Part shown: piece by piece, positions 1-8,192 of the stretch | Numbering within the stretch: position 1 is the first letter of the stretch | How the letters are laid out: the number at the start of each line of letters is the position of its first letter | Assembly: GCF_002379585.1 (NCBI RefSeq) | Contig: NZ_DFUE01000090.1 | Span: 10,905-74,904, forward strand | Direction: 5' to 3' | DNA from: Pseudomonas sp. UBA4194 | Lineage (GTDB): Bacteria; Pseudomonadota; Gammaproteobacteria; Pseudomonadales; Pseudomonadaceae | DNA length: 64,000 nucleotides | The notes under the pieces: model-generated | Database searches by the model: none | What the model was told of the DNA's origin: nothing | Seen by the model: the letters and a program-made list of their open reading frames with translations, nothing else | Program-made: the position numbers and the translations under genes

Positions 1-1
1 G

Positions 2-82
2 GTGGGCAATGACCTGGAGCTGCGCAGCAACATCCGCACCGGCTCGGTGCTGATCGAGAAAATGACGGTGGCGGGGAGCTGA
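2..82 (+). CDS. pmbA: PmbA/TldE C-terminal end (partial)
   Basis: Only the last 26 codons are present, reading VGNDLELRSNIRTGSVLIEK and then MTVAGS before TGA. The closing 'GS.L...MTVAG' pattern is what I expect at the C-terminus of the TldD/PmbA metalloprotease family, which processes modified peptides and handles gyrase-targeting microcins. Position also fits: pmbA lies just upstream of the fagA-fumC-orfX-sodA operon in P. aeruginosa. The identification rests on this short tail plus synteny, so it is moderate. The gene starts outside the window. Confidence 0.6.
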   Translation: MGNDLELRSNIRTGSVLIEKMTVAGS

Positions 83-86
83 GAGA

Positions 87-145
87 CCGCTCCCACAGGC
101 GACGCAGATCCCCTGTGGGAGCGGATTCTACCCGTGATAGGGCCC
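87..145. repeat. Inverted pair of REP-like elements after pmbA
   Basis: Perfect 13-bp arms, CCGCTCCCACAGG at 87-99 and its complement at 112-124, are followed by a 'TCTACCCGTGATAGGG' tail. The TGTGGGAGCGG core is the common REP/palindromic unit of the putida/fluorescens lineage. It sits 4 bases after the pmbA stop, so the transcript of that gene would end in a strong hairpin. There is no T-run, so it is unlikely to be a classical intrinsic terminator. Confidence 0.75.
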
Positions 146-169
146 CCGAGGTCACCACAAACCTTGCGT

Positions 170-184
170 TGATTCTCAATATCA
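170..184. promoter_or_regulatory. Fur-box-like site upstream of fagA
   Basis: TGATTCTCAATATCA has the 7-1-7 architecture of a Fur site (TGATAAT-N-ATTATCA on the complementary reading), with about 11 of 14 informative positions matching. It lies in an AT-rich stretch that stands out from the GC-rich surroundings, 39 bases before the fagA start. The fagA-fumC-orfX-sodA operon of P. aeruginosa is known to be Fur-repressed and induced by iron starvation. That gives an iron-independent fumarase and a manganese SOD when iron enzymes fail. Site assignment is by eye. Confidence 0.65.
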
Positions 185-222
185 ATTAATAATAAAACTC
201 ATTCCGGCAATGAGATGCGCCG

Positions 223-618
223 ATGAGAGCCGTCGTACACGAGCTGCCCTACCTGGAAAACTGGCGTTGGCTGAGTCGCCAGATCCGCTGCGCGTTGGTG
301 CCGGACGAGCCGCGGGTGATCGATCATTACCTCGCAGAGGGCCGCTACCTGGCCCGGTTCACGCCCACGTCGTCCTGGACGGTGGCTCACACCTCGTTCC
401 GCCTGTTGCTCGACACCGCTCAGGATCAGGCACTGCCCTGGCACTGGCGAGGCCTGTGCCTCGACCAGGCCTGGCGCCCGCTGCGTGACCTGCGCAACGC
501 CGCCGACACCCCTCACCTTATCAAGCAATGGCAAGCGTGCGCCCAGCAACTGGCGCGCTGCGAACTGCTGCCATCGATTCCAGTCACCGATCTGCTGCAA
601 GGATATTCCGATGAGTAA
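223..618 (+). CDS. fagA: Fur-associated gene FagA
   Basis: First gene of the iron-starvation operon, 131 residues, with no recognisable catalytic domain, signal peptide or membrane segment. It is rich in Trp, Leu and Arg (N-terminal MRAVVHELPYLENWRWL). The name follows the P. aeruginosa fagA-fumC-orfX-sodA arrangement, where the role of FagA is unknown. The ATG at 223 gives the usual family length. Its TAA (616-618) lies inside the start of fumC (ATGAGTAA, 8 bases of overlap), so translation of the two is likely coupled. Function cannot be deduced from the sequence. Confidence 0.8.
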   Translation: MRAVVHELPYLENWRWLSRQIRCALVPDEPRVIDHYLAEGRYLARFTPTSSWTVAHTSFRLLLDTAQDQALPWHWRGLCLDQAWRPLRDLRNAADTPHLIKQWQACAQQLARCELLPSIPVTDLLQGYSDE

Positions 619-1987
619 TACCCGTATCGAGCGTGACAGCATGGGCGAACTGCACGTGCCCGAAGCGGCCCTGTATGGCGCCCAGACTCAACGCGCGGTC
701 AACAACTTCCCGATCAGTCACCTGCGCATGCCCAGCCAGTTCATTCGCGCGCTGGTACTGGCCAAAGCGGCGGCGGCCAAAGCCAACGTGGAACTGGAGC
801 AGATCAGTGCGGCCCAGGGCGAGGCCATCGTCAAAGCCTGCGAACAGCTGCTGGCTGGCGATTACATGCAGCATTTTCCGGTGGACATCTACCAGACAGG
901 TTCCGGCACCAGTTCCAACATGAACGCCAACGAGGTGATCGCCACGCTCGCCACGCGCCTGCTCGGCGAGGCCGTTAACCCGAATGACCACGTCAATTGC
1001 GGTCAGAGCAGCAACGACATCATCCCTACCACCCTTCACGTCAGTGCCGCACTGGCGTTGCACGAGCAACTGCTGCCCGCGCTCGAGCATCTGGTAGAGG
1101 TGATCGAGCGCAAGTCCGAACAGGTTCATCATCACGTCAAGACCGGCCGCACCCACCTGATGGATGCCATGCCGGTGCGCATGAGCCAGGTGCTCAATGG
1201 CTGGGCCGCCCAGATCAAGGCCAATATCGGCCATCTGCAATCGCTGCAACCGGCCCTGCAATCGCTGGCCCAGGGCGGCACTGCGGTGGGCACCGGCATC
1301 AATGCCCACCCCCAGTTCGCAGCACGCTTCAGCACTCAGCTCAGCGCCCTTACCCAGGTGCAGTTCAAGCCCGGCCAGGACCTGTTCGCCCTGATTGGCT
1401 CCCAGGACACCGCCGTCGCCGTGTCCGGGCAGCTCAAGGGCACGGCCGTGAGCTTGATGAAAATCGCCAATGACCTACGCTGGATGAACTCCGGTCCGTT
1501 GGCGGGCCTGGGTGAAATCGAACTCGAAGCCTTGCAGCCGGGGTCCTCGATCATGCCCGGCAAGGTCAATCCGGTGATCCCCGAGGCCACCGCCATGGTT
1601 GCGGCCCAGGTGATCGGCAACGACGCCACCATTACCGTGGCCGGACAGTCGGGCAACTTCGAGCTCAACGTCATGTTGCCGATCATTGCCCAGAACCTGC
1701 TCTCGAGCATCGAGCTACTGGCCAATGTCAGCCGCCTGCTGGGTGACAAGGCCATCGCGACCTTTAAGGTCAACGAAGCCAAGCTCCAGGAAGCGCTGGC
1801 CCGCAACCCGATCCTGGTGACGGCGTTGAATCCGATCATCGGTTATCAGAAAGCGGCGCAAATCGCCAAGCAGGCCTACAAGGAAGGGCGCCCGATCATC
1901 GATGTCGCCCTGGAGAACACCGACCTCAGCCGCGACCAGCTGACGACCTTGCTGGACCCGGAAAAACTCACCGCAGGCGGCATCTAG
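611..1987 (+). CDS. fumC: Class II (iron-independent) fumarate hydratase
   Basis: Interconverts fumarate and malate in the TCA cycle without an iron-sulfur cluster. The 458-residue length is typical of FumC. Visible signatures are TGSGTSSNMN near residues 97-106, GQSSND near 131-136, and the superfamily loop GSSIMPGKVNP at 311-321. The ATG at 611 is chosen because it gives the family N-terminus (MSNTRIERDSMGEL); a longer reading frame upstream runs through fagA. It lies in the Fur-controlled operon, so it probably replaces the iron-dependent fumarase when iron is scarce. Confidence 0.97.
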   Translation: MSNTRIERDSMGELHVPEAALYGAQTQRAVNNFPISHLRMPSQFIRALVLAKAAAAKANVELEQISAAQGEAIVKACEQLLAGDYMQHFPVDIYQTGSGTSSNMNANEVIATLATRLLGEAVNPNDHVNCGQSSNDIIPTTLHVSAALALHEQLLPALEHLVEVIERKSEQVHHHVKTGRTHLMDAMPVRMSQVLNGWAAQIKANIGHLQSLQPALQSLAQGGTAVGTGINAHPQFAARFSTQLSALTQVQFKPGQDLFALIGSQDTAVAVSGQLKGTAVSLMKIANDLRWMNSGPLAGLGEIELEALQPGSSIMPGKVNPVIPEATAMVAAQVIGNDATITVAGQSGNFELNVMLPIIAQNLLSSIELLANVSRLLGDKAIATFKVNEAKLQEALARNPILVTALNPIIGYQKAAQIAKQAYKEGRPIIDVALENTDLSRDQLTTLLDPEKLTAGGI

Positions 1988-2018
1988 CCGCTTGGCCACT
2001 GTTTGGGAGGCATCCGCC

Positions 2019-2471
2019 ATGCAGCACTGGAAAAGCACCATCGAGCAAGCCAACCGCTGCTTCATGCAGGGTGAACTCATCGATGCGCGAGAGCACTACC
2101 TGCATGCATTGGCCTGGGCCCAGGTGCTCTTCGAGCGCTGGGCGGATGTCGACGAGGCCGTGGCGGCCTGTGTGATCTCTCATCACAACCTGGCGGATCT
2201 GCATCTACAGTTAAATCAGCCAGAGGAAAGCGCCGAGTACCTGTGTGCCATTCACCAACGGTTGCTGCAAGCTGCCCAGGACACTCGTCTATCCCCGGCC
2301 CTGCGCGAAGCCGCGTTGCGCCACAGCAGTAAAACCTATGCCGAACTGCTTGGCTTCATCAGCCGGCACGGGGAATACCCCCGTACGCAACGGCTGCTCT
2401 ACAGCGGCGTCGATACCCACGTGGCGGCGGCTCACATTGCCGCGCCGACCCATCATCACGGAGTTCACTGA
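2019..2471 (+). CDS. OrfX-type protein of the fumC-sodA operon
   Basis: 150-residue protein lying between fumC and sodA, in the place of orfX (PA4469-like) of P. aeruginosa. No catalytic motif is visible. The sequence looks all-helical and TPR-like in character (AREHYLHALAWAQVLFERW, then SHHNLADLHLQ), and the C-terminus is His-rich (AAPTHHHGVH). The start at 2019 is preferred over an in-frame TTG at 1992 because GGGAGG at 2005-2010 sits 8 bases before it. The His-rich tail could bind metal, which would suit the operon, but that is inference only. Confidence 0.8.
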   Translation: MQHWKSTIEQANRCFMQGELIDAREHYLHALAWAQVLFERWADVDEAVAACVISHHNLADLHLQLNQPEESAEYLCAIHQRLLQAAQDTRLSPALREAALRHSSKTYAELLGFISRHGEYPRTQRLLYSGVDTHVAAAHIAAPTHHHGVH

Positions 2472-2472
2472 A

Positions 2473-3084
2473 ATGCCTTATACCTTGCCTGCTCTGCCTT
2501 ACGCCTACGATGCGCTGGAACCGCACATCGATGCGGCCACCATGGAAATCCACCACACCAAGCACCACCAGACCTACATCACCAACGTCAATGCCGCGAT
2601 CGAGGGGACCGAATACGCCGACTGGCCGGTGGAAAAGCTGGTGGGTGCGGTCAAGCAGTTGCCTGAAAAGCTACAGGGCGCAGTGACCAACCACGGTGGC
2701 GGCCATGCCAACCACAGCTTGTTCTGGGAAGTCATGTCGCCCCAGGGTGGTGGCCAGCCTCAAGGCGACGTGGCCAGCGCCATCGATTCCCAGTTGGGTG
2801 GCTTCGACGCCTTCAAGGAGGCCTTCACCAAGGCGGCCCTGAGCCGCTTTGGCAGCGGTTGGGCCTGGCTCAGCGTGACCCCGGAGAAAAAACTGGTGGT
2901 GGAAAGCAGCGGTAACCAGGACAGTCCATTGATGAGCGGCAATACGCCGATTCTGGGTCTGGACGTCTGGGAGCATGCCTACTACCTGAAGTACCAGAAC
3001 CGTCGCCCTGAATACATCAATGCGTTCTATAACGTGGTGGATTGGGCCAACGTCGAAAAACGCTACCAAGCCGCGATTGGCTGA
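2473..3084 (+). CDS. sodA: Manganese superoxide dismutase
   Basis: Cytoplasmic enzyme converting superoxide to H2O2 and O2. It has 203 residues, the family size. Metal ligands fall at His27, His81, Asp164 and His168 (motif DVWEHAYY). Gln149 in GNQDSPL and Gly at 77 (GGGHANH) mark the Mn-type rather than the Fe-type active site. The start at 2473 is two bases after the upstream gene's stop. As the last enzyme of the Fur operon it supplies an SOD that does not need iron. Confidence 0.97.
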   Translation: MPYTLPALPYAYDALEPHIDAATMEIHHTKHHQTYITNVNAAIEGTEYADWPVEKLVGAVKQLPEKLQGAVTNHGGGHANHSLFWEVMSPQGGGQPQGDVASAIDSQLGGFDAFKEAFTKAALSRFGSGWAWLSVTPEKKLVVESSGNQDSPLMSGNTPILGLDVWEHAYYLKYQNRRPEYINAFYNVVDWANVEKRYQAAIG

Positions 3085-3095
3085 GGCCAGGACCT

Positions 3096-3218
3096 ATGGG
3101 ATCCAGAGCCTTGCCATTGAGTAATGTCCGGCTGCTGCGTCTGGCGCTAGGTACCACGCTGTTGCTGGCGGGGGGCTTGTTGCTGGTGGGGGAGTTGGTG
3201 ACCTGGATGGGGCTCTAG
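3096..3218 (+). CDS. Small membrane protein (40 aa), possible gene remnant
   Basis: Small ORF starting 11 bases after sodA. It has a basic N-terminus (MGSRALPLSNVRLLR) followed by one hydrophobic segment (LALGTTLLLAGGLLLVG) and ends at TAG. The codons are GC-rich and Leu/Gly-heavy like a real membrane segment, but the upstream Shine-Dalgarno is poor (GGCCAGGAC). In P. aeruginosa a ZIP-family metal transporter gene occupies this spot, so this may be a degraded N-terminus of it or an independent small protein. Coding status is uncertain. Confidence 0.4.
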   Translation: MGSRALPLSNVRLLRLALGTTLLLAGGLLLVGELVTWMGL

Positions 3219-3254
3219 GACTCTGGGGTGGGGGGCAGCGCAAAGCCCCCTCAC

Positions 3255-3527
3255 TCATTCCCCTTCGTCGAACTTCGCCTCGATCAGCTTCGCTATCGCA
3301 TCCAGCGCTTCCTGAGCCTGCTCTCCCTCGGTACTCAGAAAGATCGAAGTCCCTTTGCCCGCCGCCAGCATCATGACGCCCATGATGCTCTTGCCGTCCA
3401 CCATGGATTGCTCTGTGCGGCCCACGCGCACCTGACAAGGGTATTTGCCGGCCACGCCGACGAACTTGGCCGCGGCCCGGGCATGCAAGCCGAGCTTGTT
3501 GATGATTTCGATCTGGAGAGCGGGCAT
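3255..3527 (-). CDS. ptsO: NPr, HPr-like phosphocarrier of the nitrogen PTS
   Basis: 90-residue HPr-fold protein that receives phosphate from PtsP and passes it to PtsN. The phospho-acceptor is His15 in NKLGLHARAAAKF, and the second conserved segment is DGKSIMGVMML with Ser47. The start at 3527 (MPALQIEIINK) gives the standard length; the longer open frame upstream overlaps rapZ. It is the last gene of the rpoN-hpf-ptsN-rapZ-ptsO series and converges on the sodA operon. Confidence 0.95.
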   Translation of the reverse strand: MPALQIEIINKLGLHARAAAKFVGVAGKYPCQVRVGRTEQSMVDGKSIMGVMMLAAGKGTSIFLSTEGEQAQEALDAIAKLIEAKFDEGE

Positions 3528-3543
3528 TGCGCGGGGGATCCTT

Positions 3544-4401
3544 TCAGCTGAGGTCGCGATGGCGAACCTGGACGTTCTTGAGCGACTGCTGCAGCAGTTG
3601 GCCCAAACGCTCGGTGATGTAAACGGAGCGGTGGTGCCCACCGGTGCAGCCAATGGCGATGGTGACATAGGCTCGGTTGCTGGCGGCAAAGCGAGGCAGC
3701 CACTTGAGCAGGTAACTGGAGATGTCCTGGTACATTTCCTCGACATCCGGCTGGGCGGCGAGGTACTCCGCCACGGGCGCATCCAGCCCTGACTGTTCGC
3801 GCAGCTCCGGTTTCCAGTAGGGGTTGGGCAGGCAGCGCACATCGAACACCAGATCGGCGTCCACCGGCATGCCACGCTTGAACCCGAAGGACTCCACCAG
3901 AAACGCCGTGCCCGGCTCAGGCTTGTTCAGCAGCCGCACCTTGATGGCATCGCGCAGCTGGTACAGGTTGAGATTGGTGGTGTTGATCTTGAGATCGGCC
4001 AGGTCGGCGATGGGGCCCAGCAGGTCGGTTTCCACGCGAATCGCTTCGGCCAGCGAGCGATTGTTGCTGCTCAATGGGTGGCGTCTGCGTGTCTCGGAGA
4101 AACGCTTGAGTAGGGTTTCCTCGTCTGCGTCCAGATACAGCACGTCGCAGTGAATGTGCCTGGCGCGCACCTCTTCCAGCAATTGCGGGAAGCGCGACAG
4201 GTGACTGGGAAGGTTGCGCGCGTCGATCGATACCGCCACCAGTGGCTGGGCCAACTCGGTGTGGATCAGCGCTCGTTCCGCCAGTTCTGGCAACAAACCC
4301 GCCGGCAGGTTATCGATGCAATAGAAACCGTTGTCCTCGAGGACATCCAGGGCGGTGCTTTTGCCTGAGCCGGAACGGCCGCTGACGATGATCAAACGCA
4401 T
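3544..4401 (-). CDS. rapZ: RNase adapter / nucleotide-binding protein RapZ
   Basis: 285 residues, as usual for RapZ (YvcJ family). The Walker A motif is GRSGSGKST at residues 8-16, and the conserved C-terminal domain contains FDVRCLPNPYW and IGCTGGHHRSVYI. In enterobacteria RapZ binds the sRNA GlmZ and RNase E to control glucosamine-6-P synthase. The RNA partner in Pseudomonas is not shown here. It starts 2 bases after the ptsN stop, so it is co-translated with the nitrogen PTS genes. Confidence 0.95.
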   Translation of the reverse strand: MRLIIVSGRSGSGKSTALDVLEDNGFYCIDNLPAGLLPELAERALIHTELAQPLVAVSIDARNLPSHLSRFPQLLEEVRARHIHCDVLYLDADEETLLKRFSETRRRHPLSSNNRSLAEAIRVETDLLGPIADLADLKINTTNLNLYQLRDAIKVRLLNKPEPGTAFLVESFGFKRGMPVDADLVFDVRCLPNPYWKPELREQSGLDAPVAEYLAAQPDVEEMYQDISSYLLKWLPRFAASNRAYVTIAIGCTGGHHRSVYITERLGQLLQQSLKNVQVRHRDLS

Positions 4402-4403
4402 GG

Positions 4404-4868
4404 CTAATGACCGTTCTGTTCGTCCAATACCACTTGGTACAAGGCCTGGTTGGTGGAGGCGGCGCGCAGTTTTTCCCGAACCTCCTTGCGGTCCAGCATG
4501 CTGGCAATCTGGCGAAGCAGCTCCAGATGCGCGTCGGTCGCAGCCTCCGGCACCAGCAATACGAACAGCAGATCGACCGGTGCACCGTCGATGGCGTCGT
4601 AGTCGATCGGCGCTTTGAGGTGAATCAGGGCACTGACCGGCTGCATGCAGCCTTTCAGGCGGCAATGCGGGATGGCGATGCCGTTGCCGAAGCCAGTGGA
4701 GCCGAGTTTTTCTCGAGCCAGCAGCGCTGCATACACGGTTTGAGTGTTCAGATCTGGCACTTCATGGCCGATCAGGTTGGCGATCTGTTCGATCACTTTC
4801 TTCTTGCTGTCGCCCGGCACGTTCACCAGGGAACGGCCGGGGGTCAGGATGGTTTCTAGTCGAATCAT
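4404..4868 (-). CDS. ptsN: Nitrogen-regulatory PTS EIIA(Ntr)
   Basis: 154-residue EIIA of the fructose/mannitol family, the end point of the PtsP-PtsO-PtsN phosphorelay. It regulates potassium transport, carbon storage and sigma-54 promoters rather than importing sugar. The phosphorylated residue is His68 in GIAIPHCRL. Length and N-terminus (MIRLETILTPGRS) match the family. Neighbours hpf, rpoN and rapZ are the usual ones. Confidence 0.96.
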   Translation of the reverse strand: MIRLETILTPGRSLVNVPGDSKKKVIEQIANLIGHEVPDLNTQTVYAALLAREKLGSTGFGNGIAIPHCRLKGCMQPVSALIHLKAPIDYDAIDGAPVDLLFVLLVPEAATDAHLELLRQIASMLDRKEVREKLRAASTNQALYQVVLDEQNGH

Positions 4869-4880
4869 GGGAGGGGAGTG

Positions 4881-5189
4881 TCAGCGAGCAGTCGCGCCTT
4901 GCAGCAGACTCTGCTGTTTTTCCTTATGCTTTTTGAGTTGGCGATCCAGCTTGTCGGTAAGCAGGTCGATGGCCGCGTACATGTCATCATGTTCAGCATT
5001 GGCAACCACTTCACCACCGGGTATGCGCAAGGTGGCTTCGATTTTCTGTTTGAGCTTCTCGACCTCCATGATCACCTGAACATTGGTGATCTTGTCGAAA
5101 TGGCGTTCAAGACGTTCAAGTTTCTCCCCGATGTAGGTCCGCAGGGGTTCGGTCACATCCAGTTGGTGTCCACTGATGTTGACTTGCAT
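4881..5189 (-). CDS. hpf: Ribosome hibernation promoting factor
   Basis: 102-residue short-type HPF (sigma-54 modulation protein/YfiA family) with MQVNISGHQLDVTEPLRTYI at the N-terminus. It binds the 30S decoding region and promotes 100S dimers in stationary phase. I chose the ATG at 5189 over one at 5210 because an AGGAGA lies 5-6 bases upstream of it and it gives the conserved N-terminus. It lies downstream of rpoN as in other gamma-proteobacteria. Confidence 0.95.
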   Translation of the reverse strand: MQVNISGHQLDVTEPLRTYIGEKLERLERHFDKITNVQVIMEVEKLKQKIEATLRIPGGEVVANAEHDDMYAAIDLLTDKLDRQLKKHKEKQQSLLQGATAR

Positions 5190-5266
5190 ACCGCTTCTCC
5201 TTATTGCCATTGCATAAAGAGGCAGGCTGGAGGCCTGCCACTGGAACGCTGTGGCACACCGCAGGC

Positions 5267-6760
5267 TTACATCAACCGCTTGCGTTCGCTGGACGGCGCA
5301 ATCCCGAGGGACTCGCGATACTTGGCGACGGTTCGGCGGGCTACCTGGATGCCTTGTGCCTCCAGTAAACCAGCGATCTTGCTGTCACTCAACGGCTTTT
5401 TCTGATTTTCGGCGGCGACCAGTTTCTTGATGATCGCGCGGATCGCCGTGGACGAGCATTCGCCGCCCTCGGATGTGCTGACATGGCTGGAGAAAAAGTA
5501 TTTCAGCTCGTATATGCCACGGGGCGTGTGCATGTACTTTTGCGTGGTAACCCGGGAAATGGTCGACTCGTGCATGCCGACCGCCTCGGCGATGTCGTGC
5601 AGCACCAACGGCTTCATCGCCTCGTCGCCGTAGTCCAGGAAGCCGCGCTGATGCTCGACGATCTGAGTGGCCACTTTCATCAGGGTTTCGTTGCGGCTCT
5701 GCAGGCTCTTGATGAACCAGCGTGCCTCCTGCAACTGGTTGCGCATGAACGTATTGTCGGCGCTGGTATCGGCGCGGCGCACGAAGCCGGCGTATTGCGG
5801 GTTCACCCGCAACCGTGGCACCGCTTCCTGGTTAAGCTCCACCAGCCAGCGCTCGCTGTCCTTGCGCACGATCACGTCCGGCACCACATACTCGGGTTCA
5901 CTGGACTCGATCTGCGAACCAGGGCGCGGGTTCAGGCTCTGGACCAGCTCGATCACCTGGCGCAGTTCGTCTTCCTTGAGCTTCATGCGCCGCATCAATT
6001 GGCTGTAGTCGCGGCTGCCCAGCAGGTCGATGAAATCGCCCACCAGACGCTGGGCCTCGGCCAGCCAGCGGGTCTTGGCCGGCAATTGACGCAATTGCAG
6101 GGCCAGGCATTCACTGAGGTCGCGGGCGCCGATACCGGCCGGTTCGAACTGCTGGATGCGATGCAGCACGGCTTCGACTTCATCGAGCTCGATATCCAGC
6201 TCGGGATCGAACGACTGGCAGATCTCTTCCAGGCTTTCGTCGAGGTAGCCCTGGTTGTTGATGCAGTCGATCAGCGTCACGGCAATCAGCCGGTCGGTAT
6301 CGGACATCGGTGCCAGGTTCAACTGCCACAACAGGTGGCTTTGCAGGCTCTCTCCAGCCGAGGTGCGCGTGGTGAAATCCCACTCGTCGTCATCGTTGCT
6401 GGGCAGGCTGCTGGCGCTGGTCTGGTAGATGTCTTCCCAGGCCGTGTCCACCGGCAGTTCATTGGGGATGCGCTCGTTCCAGTCGCCTTCTTCCAGGTTG
6501 TCCACCGTCGGTGCGGACTCCTGAAAGCTCGGCTCCTGGATTTCCTGGGCGGGCTTGTGCTCGATATTGTCAGCCAATGGATCGCTGTTATCGAAGTCGT
6601 CGCCTTCTTCCTGGCGTTCCAGCATGGGATTGGACTCCAGCGCTTCCTGGATTTCCTGCTGGAGGTCCAGGGTGGAGAGCTGGAGAAGGCGTATGGCCTG
6701 TTGCAACTGCGGTGTCATCGTCAGTTGCTGGCCCATTCGTAGGACGAGCGATGGTTTCAT
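5267..6760 (-). CDS. rpoN: RNA polymerase sigma-54 factor
   Basis: 497 residues. It shows the Gln/Leu-rich activator-interacting region I (MKPSLVLRMGQQLTMTPQLQ), an acidic region II at about 50-120, the core-binding region, and the C-terminal RpoN box ARRTVAKYRE at 474-483 that reads the -24 element. It directs genes for nitrogen assimilation, flagella and other functions through AAA+ activators. The intergenic gap to lptB is 161 bases and holds a TATAAT on the minus strand (6849-6844) without a clear -35, so rpoN may also be transcribed on its own. Confidence 0.98.
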   Translation of the reverse strand: MKPSLVLRMGQQLTMTPQLQQAIRLLQLSTLDLQQEIQEALESNPMLERQEEGDDFDNSDPLADNIEHKPAQEIQEPSFQESAPTVDNLEEGDWNERIPNELPVDTAWEDIYQTSASSLPSNDDDEWDFTTRTSAGESLQSHLLWQLNLAPMSDTDRLIAVTLIDCINNQGYLDESLEEICQSFDPELDIELDEVEAVLHRIQQFEPAGIGARDLSECLALQLRQLPAKTRWLAEAQRLVGDFIDLLGSRDYSQLMRRMKLKEDELRQVIELVQSLNPRPGSQIESSEPEYVVPDVIVRKDSERWLVELNQEAVPRLRVNPQYAGFVRRADTSADNTFMRNQLQEARWFIKSLQSRNETLMKVATQIVEHQRGFLDYGDEAMKPLVLHDIAEAVGMHESTISRVTTQKYMHTPRGIYELKYFFSSHVSTSEGGECSSTAIRAIIKKLVAAENQKKPLSDSKIAGLLEAQGIQVARRTVAKYRESLGIAPSSERKRLM

Positions 6761-6921
6761 GGCAGGGGCTTAACACCTTATTCGCCGGCGCGAGGCGCCT
6801 TCTACTACGGGGTACCGAGGTACCCAACTTATGTCGTAAGCAAATTATATGCCTGAAAGCCGAGCCTTTGCCTAGACCTGCGCTGAAATTACCGCGCCAG
6901 ACCGCCGCGGTAGGGGTGGCG

Positions 6922-7647
6922 TTACAGGCGGAACTCGTGCCCCAGATAAACCTCTTTCACCAGCTCATTGGCCAGGATGGTTTCGGCATTGCCTTCGGCG
7001 ATCAACTGGCCATCGTTGACGATATAAGCAGTCTCGCAGATGTCCAGGGTCTCGCGCACGTTGTGATCGGTTATAAGAACACCGATACCTTTAGTCTTGA
7101 GGTGATGGATGATCTGCTTGATGTCACCCACCGAAATCGGGTCGACACCGGCGAAGGGTTCGTCCAGCAGGATGAACTTGGGCGCCGTCGCCAGGGCTCG
7201 GGCGATCTCCACGCGCCGACGTTCACCACCGGACAGGCTCATGCCCAGGTTGTCGCGGATATGGGTGATGTGGAATTCCTGCAGCAGGCTTTCCAGTTCC
7301 GCCAGACGAGCCGAGCTGTCCAGTTCCTTGCGGGTTTCCAGGATGGCCATGATGTTGTCGGCCACCGACAGCTTGCGGAAGATCGAGGCTTCCTGCGGCA
7401 GGTAGCCAATGCCGGAGCGGGCGCGACCATGCATCGGTTGGTGGCTGACGTCCAGGTCGTCGATCAGCACGCGACCCTGGTCGGCCTGCACCAGGCCTAC
7501 GATCATGTAGAAGCAGGTGGTCTTGCCAGCGCCGTTGGGGCCCAGCAGGCCGACGATCTGTCCGCTTTCGATGGACAGGCTGACGTCGCGCACGACCTGC
7601 CGGCTCTTGTAGCTCTTGGCCAGATGCTGGGCTTTGAGGACTGCCAT
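6922..7647 (-). CDS. lptB: LPS export ABC transporter ATP-binding protein LptB
   Basis: 241-residue ATPase that powers LPS extraction from the inner membrane by LptFG. Walker A is GPNGAGKTT, the signature is LSGGERRRVEIARAL, Walker B is FILLDEPFAGVDP, and the H-loop is LITDHNVRE. The start codon overlaps the lptA stop by one base. LptF and LptG are not in this window. Confidence 0.97.
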   Translation of the reverse strand: MAVLKAQHLAKSYKSRQVVRDVSLSIESGQIVGLLGPNGAGKTTCFYMIVGLVQADQGRVLIDDLDVSHQPMHGRARSGIGYLPQEASIFRKLSVADNIMAILETRKELDSSARLAELESLLQEFHITHIRDNLGMSLSGGERRRVEIARALATAPKFILLDEPFAGVDPISVGDIKQIIHHLKTKGIGVLITDHNVRETLDICETAYIVNDGQLIAEGNAETILANELVKEVYLGHEFRL

Positions 7648-8192
7648 TACTGGGCCTTCTGCTGTGCGTCGGTTTTCTTTTTCGGCTGGATCACCATGTC
7701 GATGCGCGGACGCGGCGTGGTGATCTTGCTGCCGTTGGCGCGGCCGGCGTTGACCACCTGGCGCACGGTGTCGTAGACGATCTTCTCGCCTTCGGAGGTG
7801 TTGCCGTCATTGATGACCTTGGCCTTGTCGATCAGCACGATGCGGTCCTGTGCCGCAAAGTACTGAATGGTCACGCCGTAAGCCTGGACGATGGGCTTGT
7901 CCACCGCAGGCTTCTGCTCGTAATAGGCCAGATTGCCCACGGCTGTGAACACGTCCACGTCGCCGGTGGCATTGCGGGTGATGGTCACGGTGTTGCCGGT
8001 GATCTTCATCGATCCCTGGGTAATGATGACATTGCCCTTGTAAGTAGCCACGCCCTGCTTGTCGTCGAGCTGGGCGTCGTCGGACTGGATATGGATGGGC
8101 TGATCGCGGTCAGTCGGCAGTGCCCAGGCGCTCGCGCTTCCCAGTGCTGCGCTCAGGCTGAGCAAAAAGGGGAGGGTTTTAACGAGCCTCAT
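7647..8192 (-). CDS. lptA: Periplasmic LPS transport protein LptA
   Basis: 181 residues with a signal peptide (MRLVKTLPFLLSLSAALGS, cleavage near ASAWA-LP), then the OstA-like beta-jellyroll repeats that stack into the LPS bridge across the periplasm (GVATYKGNVIITQGSMKITG). The C-terminus is Lys/Gln-rich. It overlaps the end of lptC by 14 bases and the start of lptB by 1, a tightly coupled lptC-lptA-lptB unit. Confidence 0.95.
   Translation of the reverse strand: MRLVKTLPFLLSLSAALGSASAWALPTDRDQPIHIQSDDAQLDDKQGVATYKGNVIITQGSMKITGNTVTITRNATGDVDVFTAVGNLAYYEQKPAVDKPIVQAYGVTIQYFAAQDRIVLIDKAKVINDGNTSEGEKIVYDTVRQVVNAGRANGSKITTPRPRIDMVIQPKKKTDAQQKAQ

Noticed and set aside
584..1309. 241-codon minus-strand frame opposite fumC
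   Set aside because: Shadow frame of fumC with no recognisable content.
3219..3254. Terminator GGGGG...CCCCC between sodA operon and ptsO
   Set aside because: Stem is short and lacks a T-run in either direction; too weak to list.
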